This document shows, piece after piece, positions 12,276 to 20,363 of a stretch of 22,599 nt of DNA. Source of the stretch: a virus; the IMG/VR virus record IMGVR_UViG_3300017735_000113, positions 1 to 22,599 of that record, one strand, 5' to 3'. Under the pieces are notes generated by a model. The model ran no database searches, was not told the origin of the DNA, and was given only the letters and a program-made list of their open reading frames with translations. The position numbers and the translations under genes were made by a program. Position 1 is the stretch's first letter, and every line of letters begins with the position of its first letter.

Positions 12276-12949
12276 TTTACACTCACAACTATATGAAAAT
12301 TTTTCTTGATACTGCAGACCTAAATGAAATTCGTGCTGCTAATGAAACTGGTTTGATTGATGGGGTGACTACTAACCCTACTCTTATTTTAAGAAGTGGA
12401 AATGATTTATACTCTACTGCAAAACTTCTTGCACTAGAGTATCCTCACTTTGAAAGTATTTCTACAGAGGTTGTTGCTGACACCGCTGAAGAAATGATTG
12501 ACCAGGCACAACAGTATATTAACATTGGTCCTGCCATTACGATTAAACTTCCATGCACAGTTGAAGGACTAAAGGCATGTAGAGTGTTGAATCGAGAAGG
12601 TATCAAGACAAATGTGACTCTTGTCTTTAGTGCTGCTCAGTCAGTTCTTGCTGCAAAGTCAGGTGCTACTTATGTGTCTCCTTTTGTAGGACGACTTGAT
12701 GATCAATCTATCGCTGGATTGGAAGTTATTCGTTCTATCAGTGAACTATATTGTAGGTACGGTGTAAAAACTAAAGTACTTTCTGCTTCTATTCGTAGTG
12801 TACAACGCGCTGTACGATCTTGGTATAATGGTGCCGAAGTCGTAACAATGCCTCCTAAAATTTTCTGGGAGATGTATAATCATATTCTTACTGAAGATGG
12901 TTTGGATAGATTTCAAAAAGATTGGGATGCGGCAAAGTTAGAAGTATGA
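12272..12949 (+). CDS. talC: transaldolase, TalC / fructose-6-phosphate aldolase type
   Basis: The family N-terminus MKIFLDTADLNEIR starts at ATG 12293; the ATG at 12272 overlaps the plastocyanin stop and adds seven residues. Which is used is uncertain, although the ATGA coupling favours 12272. Numbering from MKIF, GVTTNPT is at 24-30, the Schiff-base lysine is K85 in ITIKLPC (the same number as in E. coli FsaA), and VTLVFSAAQ, YVSPFVGRLDD and KTKVLSASIRS follow in family order. The length of 218 aa is typical of short cyanophage TalC. In cyanophages it is linked to the pentose phosphate pathway, supplying NADPH and ribose for nucleotide synthesis. It continues by ATGA into a micro-protein and gnd. 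Confidence 0.95.
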   Translation: MIYTHNYMKIFLDTADLNEIRAANETGLIDGVTTNPTLILRSGNDLYSTAKLLALEYPHFESISTEVVADTAEEMIDQAQQYINIGPAITIKLPCTVEGLKACRVLNREGIKTNVTLVFSAAQSVLAAKSGATYVSPFVGRLDDQSIAGLEVIRSISELYCRYGVKTKVLSASIRSVQRAVRSWYNGAEVVTMPPKIFWEMYNHILTEDGLDRFQKDWDAAKLEV

Positions 12950-13038
12950 GTGGACTATTCGTTTTTGGTTTCATCACACTAATGGTTATTGCCATGGAGA
13001 TAACATGGTCTGTAAAAAATAAAGGAAGACTAAAATGA
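12946..13038 (+). CDS. micro membrane protein, 30 aa
   Basis: The frame MSGLFVFGFITLMVIAMEIT... starts in ATGA overlap with the talC stop and ends in ATGA overlap with gnd, so the linkage supports translation. Residues 4-22 form one hydrophobic helix, followed by a basic tail (KNKGRLK). No family is recognised. It is one of several one-helix peptides in this region. Confidence 0.5.
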   Translation: MSGLFVFGFITLMVIAMEITWSVKNKGRLK

Positions 13039-13511
13039 AAGTTGGAATGATTGGTTTGGGTCGTACTGGTGAAGGTATGGCCCGCCGTATGATTGAAAAG
13101 GGAATTGAAGTTTGGGGTTATAGTAGTACTAACTACGAGAATGCCTGTGGGCAATATGAAGCAGGATATATTAGTGGATGTGTAACCTCGATAGAGTATC
13201 TTGTCCAAGCAGTTAAATCTGATGGTAAGAAGTTCACTAGTGCTGGTAGGATTCCTGGTATTTTTCAGATGACATGTCCAGAGCAAAAAGCAGAAGACAC
13301 ACTTGATGAGTTGTTACCATTACTCGAAGAGGGTGATATTATCATTGATCATAGCACCAGTGATATTTCAAAATGTCAGGAACTTCAAAAGTATTGTAGT
13401 AAGTTAGGTATCTCATATATCTTCTCTGGAGTATATGGAGATACCCATGCTGTCAATGCATGTTCTAAAATTTTCCAATCGCTATCACCAGGTAATGCCT
13501 TCCGAATTTGA
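13035..13511 (+). CDS. gnd: 6-phosphogluconate dehydrogenase-like protein, N-terminal domain only
   Basis: The start MKVGMIGLGRTGEGMARRMIEKG has the GxGxxG dinucleotide motif (G7, G9, G12). The GQYEAGYISGC segment and IIIDHSTSD (D105) follow as in phage 6PGDH, then ISYIFSGVYG. At that point the family normally continues with the GGxxG loop and then the large alpha-helical catalytic domain (GxGHxxKMxHN). Here only about 25 more residues follow, DTHAVNACSKIFQSLSPGNAFRI, and the frame stops; the product is 158 aa, about half the usual phage length (about 330 aa). No continuation is seen in the other frames, so this is a deletion, not a frameshift. It may be a decaying auxiliary gene or a free NADP-binding domain. 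It follows talC in the usual pathway order. Confidence 0.8.
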   Translation: MKVGMIGLGRTGEGMARRMIEKGIEVWGYSSTNYENACGQYEAGYISGCVTSIEYLVQAVKSDGKKFTSAGRIPGIFQMTCPEQKAEDTLDELLPLLEEGDIIIDHSTSDISKCQELQKYCSKLGISYIFSGVYGDTHAVNACSKIFQSLSPGNAFRI

Positions 13512-13680
13512 TTACGTTGAAGCACCTACAGAAGGTAAAGTTGATAAGTGGGGGTTTACTATCAAACCCACTATCAGTGATGATGAACTAATTCTTCGAT
13601 GTTTGAAGAATGCACCTTGTGGATCTGATAGAAAACAGGCAATTAAATTAATTAAAATCTACGAGGATAAAATTCAATGA
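13495..13680 (+). CDS. small hypothetical protein, 61 aa
   Basis: ATG 13495 lies just inside the 3' end of the gnd-like gene in another frame, with CCAGG upstream. The product, MPSEFDYVEAPTEGKVDKWG..., contains TISDDELILRCLKNAPCGSDRK and a helical end. It is not the missing half of gnd, having no match to the 6PGDH catalytic domain. It looks like a free-standing small protein that now abuts the deletion end. Its TGA overlaps the next ORF as ATGA. Confidence 0.55.
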   Translation: MPSEFDYVEAPTEGKVDKWGFTIKPTISDDELILRCLKNAPCGSDRKQAIKLIKIYEDKIQ

Positions 13681-13808
13681 CTCTAGCCCATGTCCTACTT
13701 TTCGGATCACTACCATTTATATGTGCCACCGCATATTTCGGGTACAGAAGAGGTGAAAATAACTATTATGAAACCGACGCCTACTCAGGAAATGGAACAG
13801 CGCATTAG
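13677..13808 (+). CDS. micro membrane protein, 43 aa
   Basis: The frame reads MTLAHVLLFGSLPFICATAY... and ends ...SGNGTAH. A single hydrophobic helix at residues 3-22 is followed by a tyrosine-rich polar tail (RRGENNYYETDAYS). The start overlaps the previous stop by ATGA. It overlaps the next gene in a different frame by 41 bases. The function is unknown, and the linkage is the chief support. Confidence 0.5.
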   Translation: MTLAHVLLFGSLPFICATAYFGYRRGENNYYETDAYSGNGTAH

Positions 13809-13992
13809 GATGCGATTTGCATTTGCTATGTCTGCTTTTGGGAGAATGTTTTTACCTCATGGTATAACACCAGAAATGAGAGCACTCTGTAATGAATGGT
13901 CTCAGATTGAAGATCAACCACCTCAAGGTGATTTATATCTGGTAGACAGATATTTTCTAGAACTTTGGAAAACTAAAAATAATAATTTTTAA
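13768..13992 (+). CDS. hypothetical protein, 74 aa
   Basis: ATG 13768 (MKPTPTQEMEQRIRMRFAFAMSAFG) follows GAGGTG about 12 bases upstream. The frame is open from 13690, but the extra residues match the shadow of the 43-aa gene. The protein is helical and soluble, with RMFLPHGITPEMRALCNEW and a C-terminal YLVDRYFLELWKTK. No family is recognised. It lies between two micro membrane proteins and probably shares their transcript. Confidence 0.55.
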   Translation: MKPTPTQEMEQRIRMRFAFAMSAFGRMFLPHGITPEMRALCNEWSQIEDQPPQGDLYLVDRYFLELWKTKNNNF

Positions 13993-14007
13993 ATTGGAAT
14001 CACGATT

Positions 14008-14094
14008 ATGGATTTATCTCATTTAGTATTAATACTAATTCCAATAATGTTTGCACTTGTTATATTTTTTGCATCAGTGCTTACAGATCAATGA
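14008..14094 (+). CDS. micro membrane protein, 28 aa
   Basis: The frame MDLSHLVLILIPIMFALVIF... is almost entirely one transmembrane helix. It overlaps the following start by ATGA (14091-14094). The upstream sequence TTGGAATCACGATT has a weak GGAA ribosome binding site. It is too short for homology, and support is by position and hydrophobic pattern only. Confidence 0.45.
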   Translation: MDLSHLVLILIPIMFALVIFFASVLTDQ

Positions 14095-14249
14095 TGTTAC
14101 AGTTTGCTAGATTCTGCGGTACAGTATTAAATAATCCATATGGATTAGGACTCATGGCATGGTGTCTAGTCTTCGTTCCTATTATTGGTATGTGGGCAGT
14201 TCACAAATACGATTGGCAACACTGGGAACCGTTCAAGAAGAAACACTAA
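14091..14249 (+). CDS. small membrane protein, 52 aa
   Basis: The frame starts MMLQFARFCGTVLNNPYGLG and then has a hydrophobic helix (LMAWCLVFVPIIGMWAV, about 21-37) and a Trp/Lys-rich cytosolic tail (KYDWQHWEPFKKKH). The positive tail suggests an N-out or loop-type insertion. The ATGA overlap with the gene before it supports translation. It closes the petE-talC-gnd transcription unit, 28 bases before the terminator/promoter element at 14278. Confidence 0.5.
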   Translation: MMLQFARFCGTVLNNPYGLGLMAWCLVFVPIIGMWAVHKYDWQHWEPFKKKH

Positions 14250-14277
14250 ATAATTTTGACCCTCCTGCATGCCATCG

Positions 14278-14310
14278 AAAGGCCCCTTGACATTTGTTGT
14301 GGGGTCTTTT
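14278..14310 (+). terminator. terminator with the next promoter's -35 in its loop
   Basis: AAAGGCCCC (14278-14286) pairs with GGGGTCTTT (14301-14309), nine pairs including one G-U, followed by TCTTTTAT. The 14-base loop begins with TTGACA, the -35 box of the promoter at 14287-14315. It ends the petE-talC unit. Confidence 0.7.
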
Positions 14311-14315
14311 ATAAT
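14287..14315 (+). promoter_or_regulatory. full-consensus sigma70 promoter, TTGACA-17-TATAAT
   Basis: TTGACA at 14287-14292, 17 bases, and TATAAT at 14310-14315 form a perfect consensus host promoter. The start is near 14322, about 16 bases ahead of ATG 14338. It would drive the DNA polymerase operon early in infection. Confidence 0.88.
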
Positions 14316-14337
14316 GGATGCATATCCCACTACGTCT

Positions 14338-14571
14338 ATGAACCTTAAAGTAATACAACTAGTTGATGGTACTCATATCATTGCTGATGTGGAACAATTA
14401 GAAGAAGAACCATCTTGTTATCTTAAGAACTGTTATCTTATCAACGAAGAAACTGATACTCTTGTAGAGTGGCCTCGATATAGTTCAGAAAGAGAAGCAC
14501 TAATCTTTTCCAATAGAATTCTAACTATATCAGAACCACACGCTGATATTGTCAAACTGATGCCTTCATGA
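14338..14571 (+). CDS. small protein upstream of polymerase, possibly Sm-like fold
   Basis: ATG 14338 (MNLKVIQLVDGTHIIADVEQLEEEPSC) is chosen because the in-frame ATG at 14314 lies in the -10 box and would not be transcribed. The 77-aa product begins with a strand pattern LKVIQLVDGTHIIADV, then CYLKNCYLI, then REALIFSNRILTISEP, similar to the Sm1/Sm2 order of LSm-type RNA-binding proteins. That is a fold-level resemblance by eye only. Similar proteins precede gp43 in other T4-like cyanophages. It ends in ATGA with gp43, so a role near polymerase translation or RNA handling is conceivable but unproven. Confidence 0.6.
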   Translation: MNLKVIQLVDGTHIIADVEQLEEEPSCYLKNCYLINEETDTLVEWPRYSSEREALIFSNRILTISEPHADIVKLMPS

Positions 14572-17057
14572 AGTTTTACACTAACGTCCAACTTGTCGGA
14601 AACACTATCCTATATCGTGGATATGAATATGGAGAACGTGTAATTCATCGTGATTCATTTTCCCCAACATTGTTCGTCACTGCTAATAAAGAAACGAAAC
14701 ATAAAACGCTGGATGGTAAAAATGTAAAACCAATTAAATTTGAATCTGTTCGTGAGGCAAGAGACTTCATGAAACGGTATGAAGGTGTACAAGACTTTGA
14801 TGTCTTTGGGTACGAAAGATTTTTGTATCAGTATATCTCGGACAAAAATCCACAGGAAGAGATGAAGTTTGATATGTCTGTAATGAATATCATGTCTCTT
14901 GATATTGAGGTTCAAGCAGAAAACGGATTCCCTAATGTTGAAGATGTTGCTGAAGAAGTTCTTTGCATTACAGTTAAAGATTTCAACTCTAAACAATTGA
15001 TTACTTGGGGTGTTCGTGATTATGATAATACTAGAAAAGATGTAAAGTATATTTACTGTAACAATGAGAAAGATCTTTTACTGAAGTTTCTTGACTATTG
15101 GGTGCAGAATACACCTGATGTTATTACTGGTTGGAATGTATATCTTTATGATATCCCATATCTTGCTCGTAGAATTGATCGCATCTTAGGAGAGAAGTAT
15201 AAAAAATCCCTTTCTCCATGGAATCTAGTCCAGGAAAGAGAAATTTATATTCAAGGTCGCAAGAATCTTGCTTATAATCTTGCAGGGGTTTCTTGTCTTG
15301 ATTATCTTGATCTATACAGAAAGTTTACTTACAGTAATCAAGAGTCTTATCGACTTGATCATATTGCTATGGTTGAACTCGGTGAACAAAAACTAGATCA
15401 CTCGGAGTTTGATACCTTCAGAGATTTCTATACAGGTAACTGGCAAAAGTTTATTGATTACAACATTCATGATGTGGAACTTGTTGACCGTATGGAAGAC
15501 AAGATGCGATTGATTGAGTTGTGTTTGACTATGGCATATGATGCACGTCAAAACTATGAGGATGTTTATTCTCAGGTAAAAACGTGGGACAATATCATTT
15601 TCAATTTCTTGAGGAAGGACAACATTGTTGTTCCTCAAAAAACTAGTCACAATAAAGATTCTGCGTACGCTGGTGCTTATGTCAAGGAACCGATTCCTGG
15701 AAGTTATGATTGGGTGGTGTCTTTTGATCTCAACTCTTTGTATCCTCATCTCATTATGCAGTACAATATCTCGCCCGAGACTTTACAGGAATCTAGACAT
15801 CCAACAGTTACAGTTGATAAGATCCTTGAGAAACAGGTCGAGATAGACGGTGAGTATGCTGTATGCGCTAATGGTGCTCAGTATCAAACTGACATCCAAG
15901 GATTTCTGCCCAAATTGATGTCCCAGATGTATAATGATCGTGTAGTATTCAAGAAAAGAATGCTTGCTGCGAAACAAGCATATGAACACAAACCAACAAA
16001 AGAATTAGAGAAAGAAATTGCACGTTGTAATAATGTGCAAATGGCAAAGAAGATCTCTTTGAACTCTGCTTATGGTGCTATCGGTAATGAATACTTCCGT
16101 TACTTTAAACTTGCCAATGCAGAAGCAATCACTTTGTCTGGTCAAGTTTCTATTCGTTGGATTGAGAATAAAATGAATGCGTACATAAATAAACTACTCT
16201 CAACCGAGGAAGTGGATTATGTCATTGCATCTGACACTGATTCAATCTATCTTAATCTTGGACCTCTTGTTACTAAATTTTTTAGTAATAAGTCTGACAA
16301 TAAAACATCAATTGTTTCCATACTTGATAAGATCTGCCAAGAGAAATTGGAACCATTCATCGATGCCTCTTATCAGGAACTCGCGACGTATGTTTCGGCA
16401 TTTGAACAAAAGATGCAAATGAAACGTGAGAACATTGCTGATCGTGGTATCTGGACTGCCAAGAAACGTTACATTCTCAATGTATGGGATAGTGAAGGTG
16501 TTCGATATGAAGAACCCAAGATGAAAATTATGGGTCTTGAAACGGCGAGATCTTCAACGCCTGCTTTCTATCGAGATAAACTTAAGAAAGCATTTACAAT
16601 TATTATTAACAAGTCAAATGACGAATTGATTAAGTTTATCAATGATGTAAAGGTAGAAACTAAAAAACGAGATATTGCCGAAATTTCATTTCCACGAGGA
16701 TTGAATGGATTATCTAAGTACAAATCTAGTTCCAATCTTTATTCTAAAGGAACTCCAATTCATGTTCGTGGTGCATTACTATATAATCATCACATCAGTA
16801 AATTAAAACTGGGTAATAAGTATCCAGTGATACAAGAGGGTGAGAAAATTAAATTTTGTTATTTGAAAAAACCAAACCCAATTGGGGAAAATGTTATTGC
16901 TTATCTTCAGACAATGCCCAAAGAATTCAATCTGGAGAAATATATTGACTACGATCTACAGTTCAATAAAAGTTTCTTGGAACCTCTGAGAAACGTTGTT
17001 GAAACTATTGGTTGGCAAGTTGAAAGAAAAGGTACACTCGAATCATTTTTTGTATAG
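14568..17057 (+). CDS. gp43: family B DNA polymerase, T4 gp43-like
   Basis: The 829-aa protein (T4: 898) has both activities. The 3'-5' exonuclease shows SLDIEV near residue 110, [10 protein letters not shown] and then a YNIHDVELV box (Exo III region). The polymerase domain has motif [19 protein letters not shown] near residue 385, motif [15 protein letters not shown] near 495, motif [11 protein letters not shown] near 553, and the thumb [10 protein letters not shown] near 632. All catalytic aspartates are present. It starts by ATGA overlap with the 77-aa gene and ends in TAG eight bases before uvsX. In T4 the gp43 mRNA is autoregulated by a leader operator; here the start is inside the previous gene, so such an operator would overlap coding sequence. 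Confidence 0.97.
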   Translation: MKFYTNVQLVGNTILYRGYEYGERVIHRDSFSPTLFVTANKETKHKTLDGKNVKPIKFESVREARDFMKRYEGVQDFDVFGYERFLYQYISDKNPQEEMKFDMSVMNIMSLDIEVQAENGFPNVEDVAEEVLCITVKDFNSKQLITWGVRDYDNTRKDVKYIYCNNEKDLLLKFLDYWVQNTPDVITGWNVYLYDIPYLARRIDRILGEKYKKSLSPWNLVQEREIYIQGRKNLAYNLAGVSCLDYLDLYRKFTYSNQESYRLDHIAMVELGEQKLDHSEFDTFRDFYTGNWQKFIDYNIHDVELVDRMEDKMRLIELCLTMAYDARQNYEDVYSQVKTWDNIIFNFLRKDNIVVPQKTSHNKDSAYAGAYVKEPIPGSYDWVVSFDLNSLYPHLIMQYNISPETLQESRHPTVTVDKILEKQVEIDGEYAVCANGAQYQTDIQGFLPKLMSQMYNDRVVFKKRMLAAKQAYEHKPTKELEKEIARCNNVQMAKKISLNSAYGAIGNEYFRYFKLANAEAITLSGQVSIRWIENKMNAYINKLLSTEEVDYVIASDTDSIYLNLGPLVTKFFSNKSDNKTSIVSILDKICQEKLEPFIDASYQELATYVSAFEQKMQMKRENIADRGIWTAKKRYILNVWDSEGVRYEEPKMKIMGLETARSSTPAFYRDKLKKAFTIIINKSNDELIKFINDVKVETKKRDIAEISFPRGLNGLSKYKSSSNLYSKGTPIHVRGALLYNHHISKLKLGNKYPVIQEGEKIKFCYLKKPNPIGENVIAYLQTMPKEFNLEKYIDYDLQFNKSFLEPLRNVVETIGWQVERKGTLESFFV

Positions 17058-17065
17058 GAATTATT

Positions 17066-18085
17066 ATGTCATTTTTAAAATCAGTTATTTCGGAGTTGGA
17101 CAATGAGTATGCATCTATTGCCGAAGACGGCATCGCCGCTGGGGATTGTGACACGTTTGTGGATACTGGCGCTTACATCTTCAACGCTCTTGTGTCTGGC
17201 AGCATTTACGGTGGTCTCCCATCAAACAAAATTACCGCACTTGCAGGAGAATCATCAACTGGTAAAACCTTCTTCGCTCTGTCGATAGTAAAATACTTTT
17301 TGATGCAAAATCCAGATGCTCAGGTAATCTACTTTGAATCTGAATCTGCAATTACAAAAACAATGCTTTCTGATCGTGGTATTGATGTTAAACGTTTAGG
17401 TTTGGTGCCAGTTACTACAGTTCAGGAGTTCAGAACTCAATCTATCAAGATTGTGGATGAGTACACCAAACTCAAGAAGAAGGACCGCCCGCCCCTGATG
17501 TTTGTTTTAGACTCTCTTGGTATGCTCTCAACTACTAAGGAGGTTGAGGACGCTTCTGCAGGTAAGGAGACTCGTGATATGACTCGGGCTCAAGTAGTCA
17601 AATCTATTTTCAGGATTCTATCTTTGAAACTGGGTCGAGCAGGTATCCCTCTGGTGATTACTAATCACACTTATGATGTTGTTGGTTCGTATATGCCACA
17701 GAAAGAAATGGGTGGTGGTTCTGGTCTCAAGTATGCTGCATCTACTATCATCTATCTTTCAAAATCAAAGGAGAAAGATGGTACTGAAGTTGTCGGTAAC
17801 ATAATCAAATGTAAAGCATTTAAATCTAGATTCACTAAAGAGAATTCTATGGTTGCTACACGTCTTTACTATGATGAACGTGGATTAGATCGTTATTATG
17901 GGTTACTTGAGTTGGGTGAAAAGTATGGAGTTTTTGAGAAATCAGGAAACCGTTATAAGATTGGGGAGTCTAGTGTATATCCCAAATCTATTCTTGCTGA
18001 TCCAGAAAAGTATTTCACACCAGAAATTATGCAAGCCCTTGACGAAGCTGCTCAAAGGGAGTATAGTTACGGTAGCTTTGAGTGA
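17066..18085 (+). CDS. uvsX: RecA-like recombinase, T4 UvsX-like
   Basis: The protein has 339 aa. Walker A is GESSTGKT at residues 61-68; [11 protein letters not shown] near 145-150 is Walker B; the [15 protein letters not shown] loop and the [13 protein letters not shown] block follow as in T4 UvsX. It catalyses strand exchange for recombination-dependent replication and repair, loaded by UvsY (not in this window). GGAATT at 17057-17062 lies close before the ATG, giving a weak ribosome binding site. It ends in TGA two bases before the helicase ATG, so polymerase, recombinase and helicase form one operon. Confidence 0.95.
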   Translation: MSFLKSVISELDNEYASIAEDGIAAGDCDTFVDTGAYIFNALVSGSIYGGLPSNKITALAGESSTGKTFFALSIVKYFLMQNPDAQVIYFESESAITKTMLSDRGIDVKRLGLVPVTTVQEFRTQSIKIVDEYTKLKKKDRPPLMFVLDSLGMLSTTKEVEDASAGKETRDMTRAQVVKSIFRILSLKLGRAGIPLVITNHTYDVVGSYMPQKEMGGGSGLKYAASTIIYLSKSKEKDGTEVVGNIIKCKAFKSRFTKENSMVATRLYYDERGLDRYYGLLELGEKYGVFEKSGNRYKIGESSVYPKSILADPEKYFTPEIMQALDEAAQREYSYGSFE

Positions 18086-18087
18086 CC

Positions 18088-18753
18088 ATGAAGATTGAAT
18101 CAAAAATTCTTTGTCATCTTATCAACGATGAAAAGTATTTACGAAAAACTTTGCCATTCATAAAAGACATTTATTTTGATAGTATCAGTGAAAAAATAAT
18201 CTTTCAGGAGATTGTTAATTACATGAATGAGTATGACGGTGTTCCTAATAATACTGTGCTCAAGATTGAACTTGAAAAGAGGAAAGATATATCTGAGGAG
18301 ATCTATCGAGAATCTGTTGGAATGATCGACGGTTTTTGTATAGAAAAAACTGATCCTCAATGGTTACTAGATACTACTGAGAAGTGGTGTAAAGAAAGAG
18401 CAGTGTATCTTGCTCTAATTGAGTCTGTCAAGATCGCAGATGGTCAAGACAGTACTAAGAGTCGTGATGCTATTCCATCTATTTTGCAACAAGCATTAGG
18501 AGTATCATTTGATGATCATATCGGTCATGACTACATTCAAGATGTTGAAGAACGATATGATTTCTACCATAGGTCAGAAGACAAAATTCCATTCGATCTG
18601 GATTTCTTCAACAAAATTACAAAGGGTGGTCTTCCTAACAAAACTCTCAACATTGCTCTTGCAGGCACTGGTGTGGGTAAGTCTTTGTTTATGTGTCATG
18701 TTGCCTCTGCTGCTCTTAGTCAGGGTAAAAATGTTTTGTACATTACCATGTAG
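18088..18753 (+). CDS. gp41: replicative helicase gp41, N-terminal part (ends at in-frame amber)
   Basis: ATG 18088 gives MKIESKILCHLINDEKYLRK, the family N-terminus; a GTG at 18082 lies in the UvsX stop. The fragment contains the N-terminal helical domain and the start of the RecA-like core, with Walker A AGTGVGKS at residues 192-199, and stops at TAG (18751-18753), codon 222, in the text VLYITM-stop-MAEE. In T4 gp41 this site reads YISMEMAEE, so one G-to-T change in GAG explains the stop. The rest of the helicase continues in the same frame with no gap. The fragment alone has Walker A but no Walker B and should not unwind DNA. Confidence 0.9.
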   Translation: MKIESKILCHLINDEKYLRKTLPFIKDIYFDSISEKIIFQEIVNYMNEYDGVPNNTVLKIELEKRKDISEEIYRESVGMIDGFCIEKTDPQWLLDTTEKWCKERAVYLALIESVKIADGQDSTKSRDAIPSILQQALGVSFDDHIGHDYIQDVEERYDFYHRSEDKIPFDLDFFNKITKGGLPNKTLNIALAGTGVGKSLFMCHVASAALSQGKNVLYITM

Positions 18754-19458
18754 ATGGCGGAAGAAAAGATCGCTGAAAGAATAGACTCAAATTTATTGAA
18801 TGTAAATATAAAAGATCTTGTTGATCTACCAAAACAAATGTTTACAAGTAAGGTGGAGAAAATTTCAAAGAAGACACAAGGAAAACTTATCATTAAAGAA
18901 TATCCAACTGCATCTGCTCACGTTGGTCATTTTAAAGCATTACTTAACGAACTAAGTCTAAAGAAAAGTTTTGCTCCTGATATTATTTTTATAGATTATC
19001 TTAATATTTGTTCTTCTAGTAGACTCAAAGGTGCCATTGTTAACTCATATACTTTTGTAAAATCTATTGCTGAAGAGATCAGGGGTCTTGCTGTGGAATA
19101 TAATGTTCCTATTGTGTCTGCAACACAAACTACTCGTTCTGGTTATGGTAATTCCGATGTAGAAATTACAGATACATCAGAATCTTTTGGTCTTCCTGCT
19201 ACCGCTGACTTTATGTTTGCTCTTATCTCGACAGAAGAATTGGAAGAGATGAATCAGATTATGGTCAAGCAGTTGAAGAATAGATACAATGATGGAAACG
19301 TCAACAAAAGATTTGTCATTGGTATTGACAGATCGAAGATGAAGTTGTATAATGTAGAGGCAAGTGCCCAGGGTAACATCATTGATGCAGGTAGAGACTC
19401 TGATGTGGTGGAATCCTTGGACAATAAAATTCGTAACTTTGAAGGTTTTACCGTATGA
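18754..19458 (+). CDS. gp41: replicative helicase gp41, C-terminal part (after the amber)
   Basis: The frame continues straight after TAG with MAEEKIAERIDSNLLNVNIK, the expected helicase sequence. It holds Walker B DIIFIDYLN (D at residue 81 of this piece), the PIVSATQTTRSGY motif with the sensor glutamine, and a KNRYND segment likely to bear the arginine finger. Total length with the first part is 456 codons, near T4 gp41 (475 aa). The frame is otherwise intact, with no sign of decay, which argues that the whole protein is made or was until recently. An ATG follows the TAG directly (ATGTAGATG), so reinitiation could make this piece as a separate subunit. It ends in ATGA with mazG. Confidence 0.9.
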   Translation: MAEEKIAERIDSNLLNVNIKDLVDLPKQMFTSKVEKISKKTQGKLIIKEYPTASAHVGHFKALLNELSLKKSFAPDIIFIDYLNICSSSRLKGAIVNSYTFVKSIAEEIRGLAVEYNVPIVSATQTTRSGYGNSDVEITDTSESFGLPATADFMFALISTEELEEMNQIMVKQLKNRYNDGNVNKRFVIGIDRSKMKLYNVEASAQGNIIDAGRDSDVVESLDNKIRNFEGFTV

Positions 19459-19859
19459 CCGTAAACACTGATGCATATCTTGAGTTTGTGAATGCCGTCA
19501 CATCTCAATCTAGTAAAGATGCTGATGCATTTGAGTATCGTATTCAAGAACTTCGTGGAGAAGGATTTGAAACGCATCGACTTCTAACTGCTGCTGTAGG
19601 AATGTCTGCTGAGGCAGGTGAGTTTACTGAAGTTGTAAAGAAGATTATCTTCCAAGGTAAACCAGTAAACGAAGAGAACATGTTCCATCTTAAACGTGAA
19701 CTTGGAGACATCATGTGGTACGTTGCACAAGCATGTATGGGTCTCAATGTTTCTCTTGATGAAGTGATTGAGATGAACGTGGATAAACTCAAAGCACGTT
19801 ATCCTGGTGGTGAGTTTGATGTTCACAAATCTGAGAATCGTCAGGAAGGTGATGTCTGA
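19455..19859 (+). CDS. mazG: MazG nucleotide pyrophosphohydrolase
   Basis: The protein has 134 aa. The MazG metal-binding pattern is complete: E53-A-G-E56 in MSAEAGEFTEVVKK and E82-L-G-D85 in RELGDIMWYVAQ. The family hydrolyses nucleoside triphosphates to monophosphates and pyrophosphate. Cyanophage MazG was first proposed to lower host (p)ppGpp but has been shown to prefer dGTP/dCTP-type substrates, pointing to recycling of host DNA nucleotides. It follows the helicase by ATGA and shares a base with the next start (TGATG), so it is expressed with the replication operon. Confidence 0.92.
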   Translation: MTVNTDAYLEFVNAVTSQSSKDADAFEYRIQELRGEGFETHRLLTAAVGMSAEAGEFTEVVKKIIFQGKPVNEENMFHLKRELGDIMWYVAQACMGLNVSLDEVIEMNVDKLKARYPGGEFDVHKSENRQEGDV

Positions 19860-19978
19860 TGGATGGTGCAGTATACGCTTGGAATTCTATGTCCTATGGA
19901 GAAGGATTTCTTTTCTCCGTCTGGATTTTAGGAATGTATTTTATCAAACTGAAAATGGATCAAAGGTTTGGACGATGA
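19859..19978 (+). CDS. micro membrane protein, 39 aa
   Basis: The frame MDGAVYAWNSMSYGEGFLFS... has one hydrophobic segment (GFLFSVWILGMYFI, 16-29) and a basic tail LKMDQRFGR. It starts at TGATG with the MazG stop and ends at ATGA with the next gene. No family is recognised; the two-sided overlap is the main support. Confidence 0.5.
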   Translation: MDGAVYAWNSMSYGEGFLFSVWILGMYFIKLKMDQRFGR

Positions 19979-20133
19979 GTAAAAAATCATTTAAGAATAA
20001 GCATCAACAGCAATGGGAGTGGGAAGAAACTCCTGAGACTAAGGCAGCAATTGCTGCTCTTCATGAAGGTATTCGTCAACGTAAACTAAAATCCGACGAC
20101 GACAAATTTAACTACGATACATCAGGAAAATGA
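19975..20133 (+). CDS. small hydrophilic protein, 52 aa
   Basis: The frame MSKKSFKNKHQQQWEWEETP... has a basic start, an acidic Trp-rich patch, a helical centre (TKAAIAALHEGIRQRKLKS) and a polar tail (DDDKFNYDTSGK). It is charged throughout, with no membrane segment. It is ATGA-coupled on both sides. I do not recognise a function. Confidence 0.55.
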   Translation: MSKKSFKNKHQQQWEWEETPETKAAIAALHEGIRQRKLKSDDDKFNYDTSGK

Positions 20134-20363
20134 AATTACTTACACTAGACGACTATCAAAGAGCAGGTGAAACATTCTGGCCTAAGTATTGGTATGTTTC
20201 TAAAGAACTTGGTGAAGGTGCCAAGACAGAAGACATCTTAAAAGTTATGGAAGCTGTTGGTGGTGTTGCTCTTAAATTGGCACTGGAAGAGAAATCAGCA
20301 GGTCCATTCGGGTTTAATAAAACAAAAGAGGGGGAAGGTGACCTGAATGACAGCATTAATTGA
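20130..20363 (+). CDS. hypothetical protein, 77 aa
   Basis: The frame MKLLTLDDYQRAGETFWPKY... is soluble and helical, with KTEDILKVMEAVGGVALKLALEEKSAGPFGF in the centre. Similar small proteins near mazG are known to me from T4-like cyanophages but without a function. It starts by ATGA and overlaps the next gene by 17 bases. Confidence 0.6.
   Translation: MKLLTLDDYQRAGETFWPKYWYVSKELGEGAKTEDILKVMEAVGGVALKLALEEKSAGPFGFNKTKEGEGDLNDSIN

Noticed and set aside
13495-13680. Frameshifted second half of gnd
   Set aside because: The protein text has no match to the 6PGDH catalytic domain motifs and has its own start and coupling.
18088-19458. Inteins or a group I intron as the reason for the helicase split
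   Set aside because: The two parts abut with a single TAG and no inserted sequence, so there is no intron, intein or homing endonuclease.
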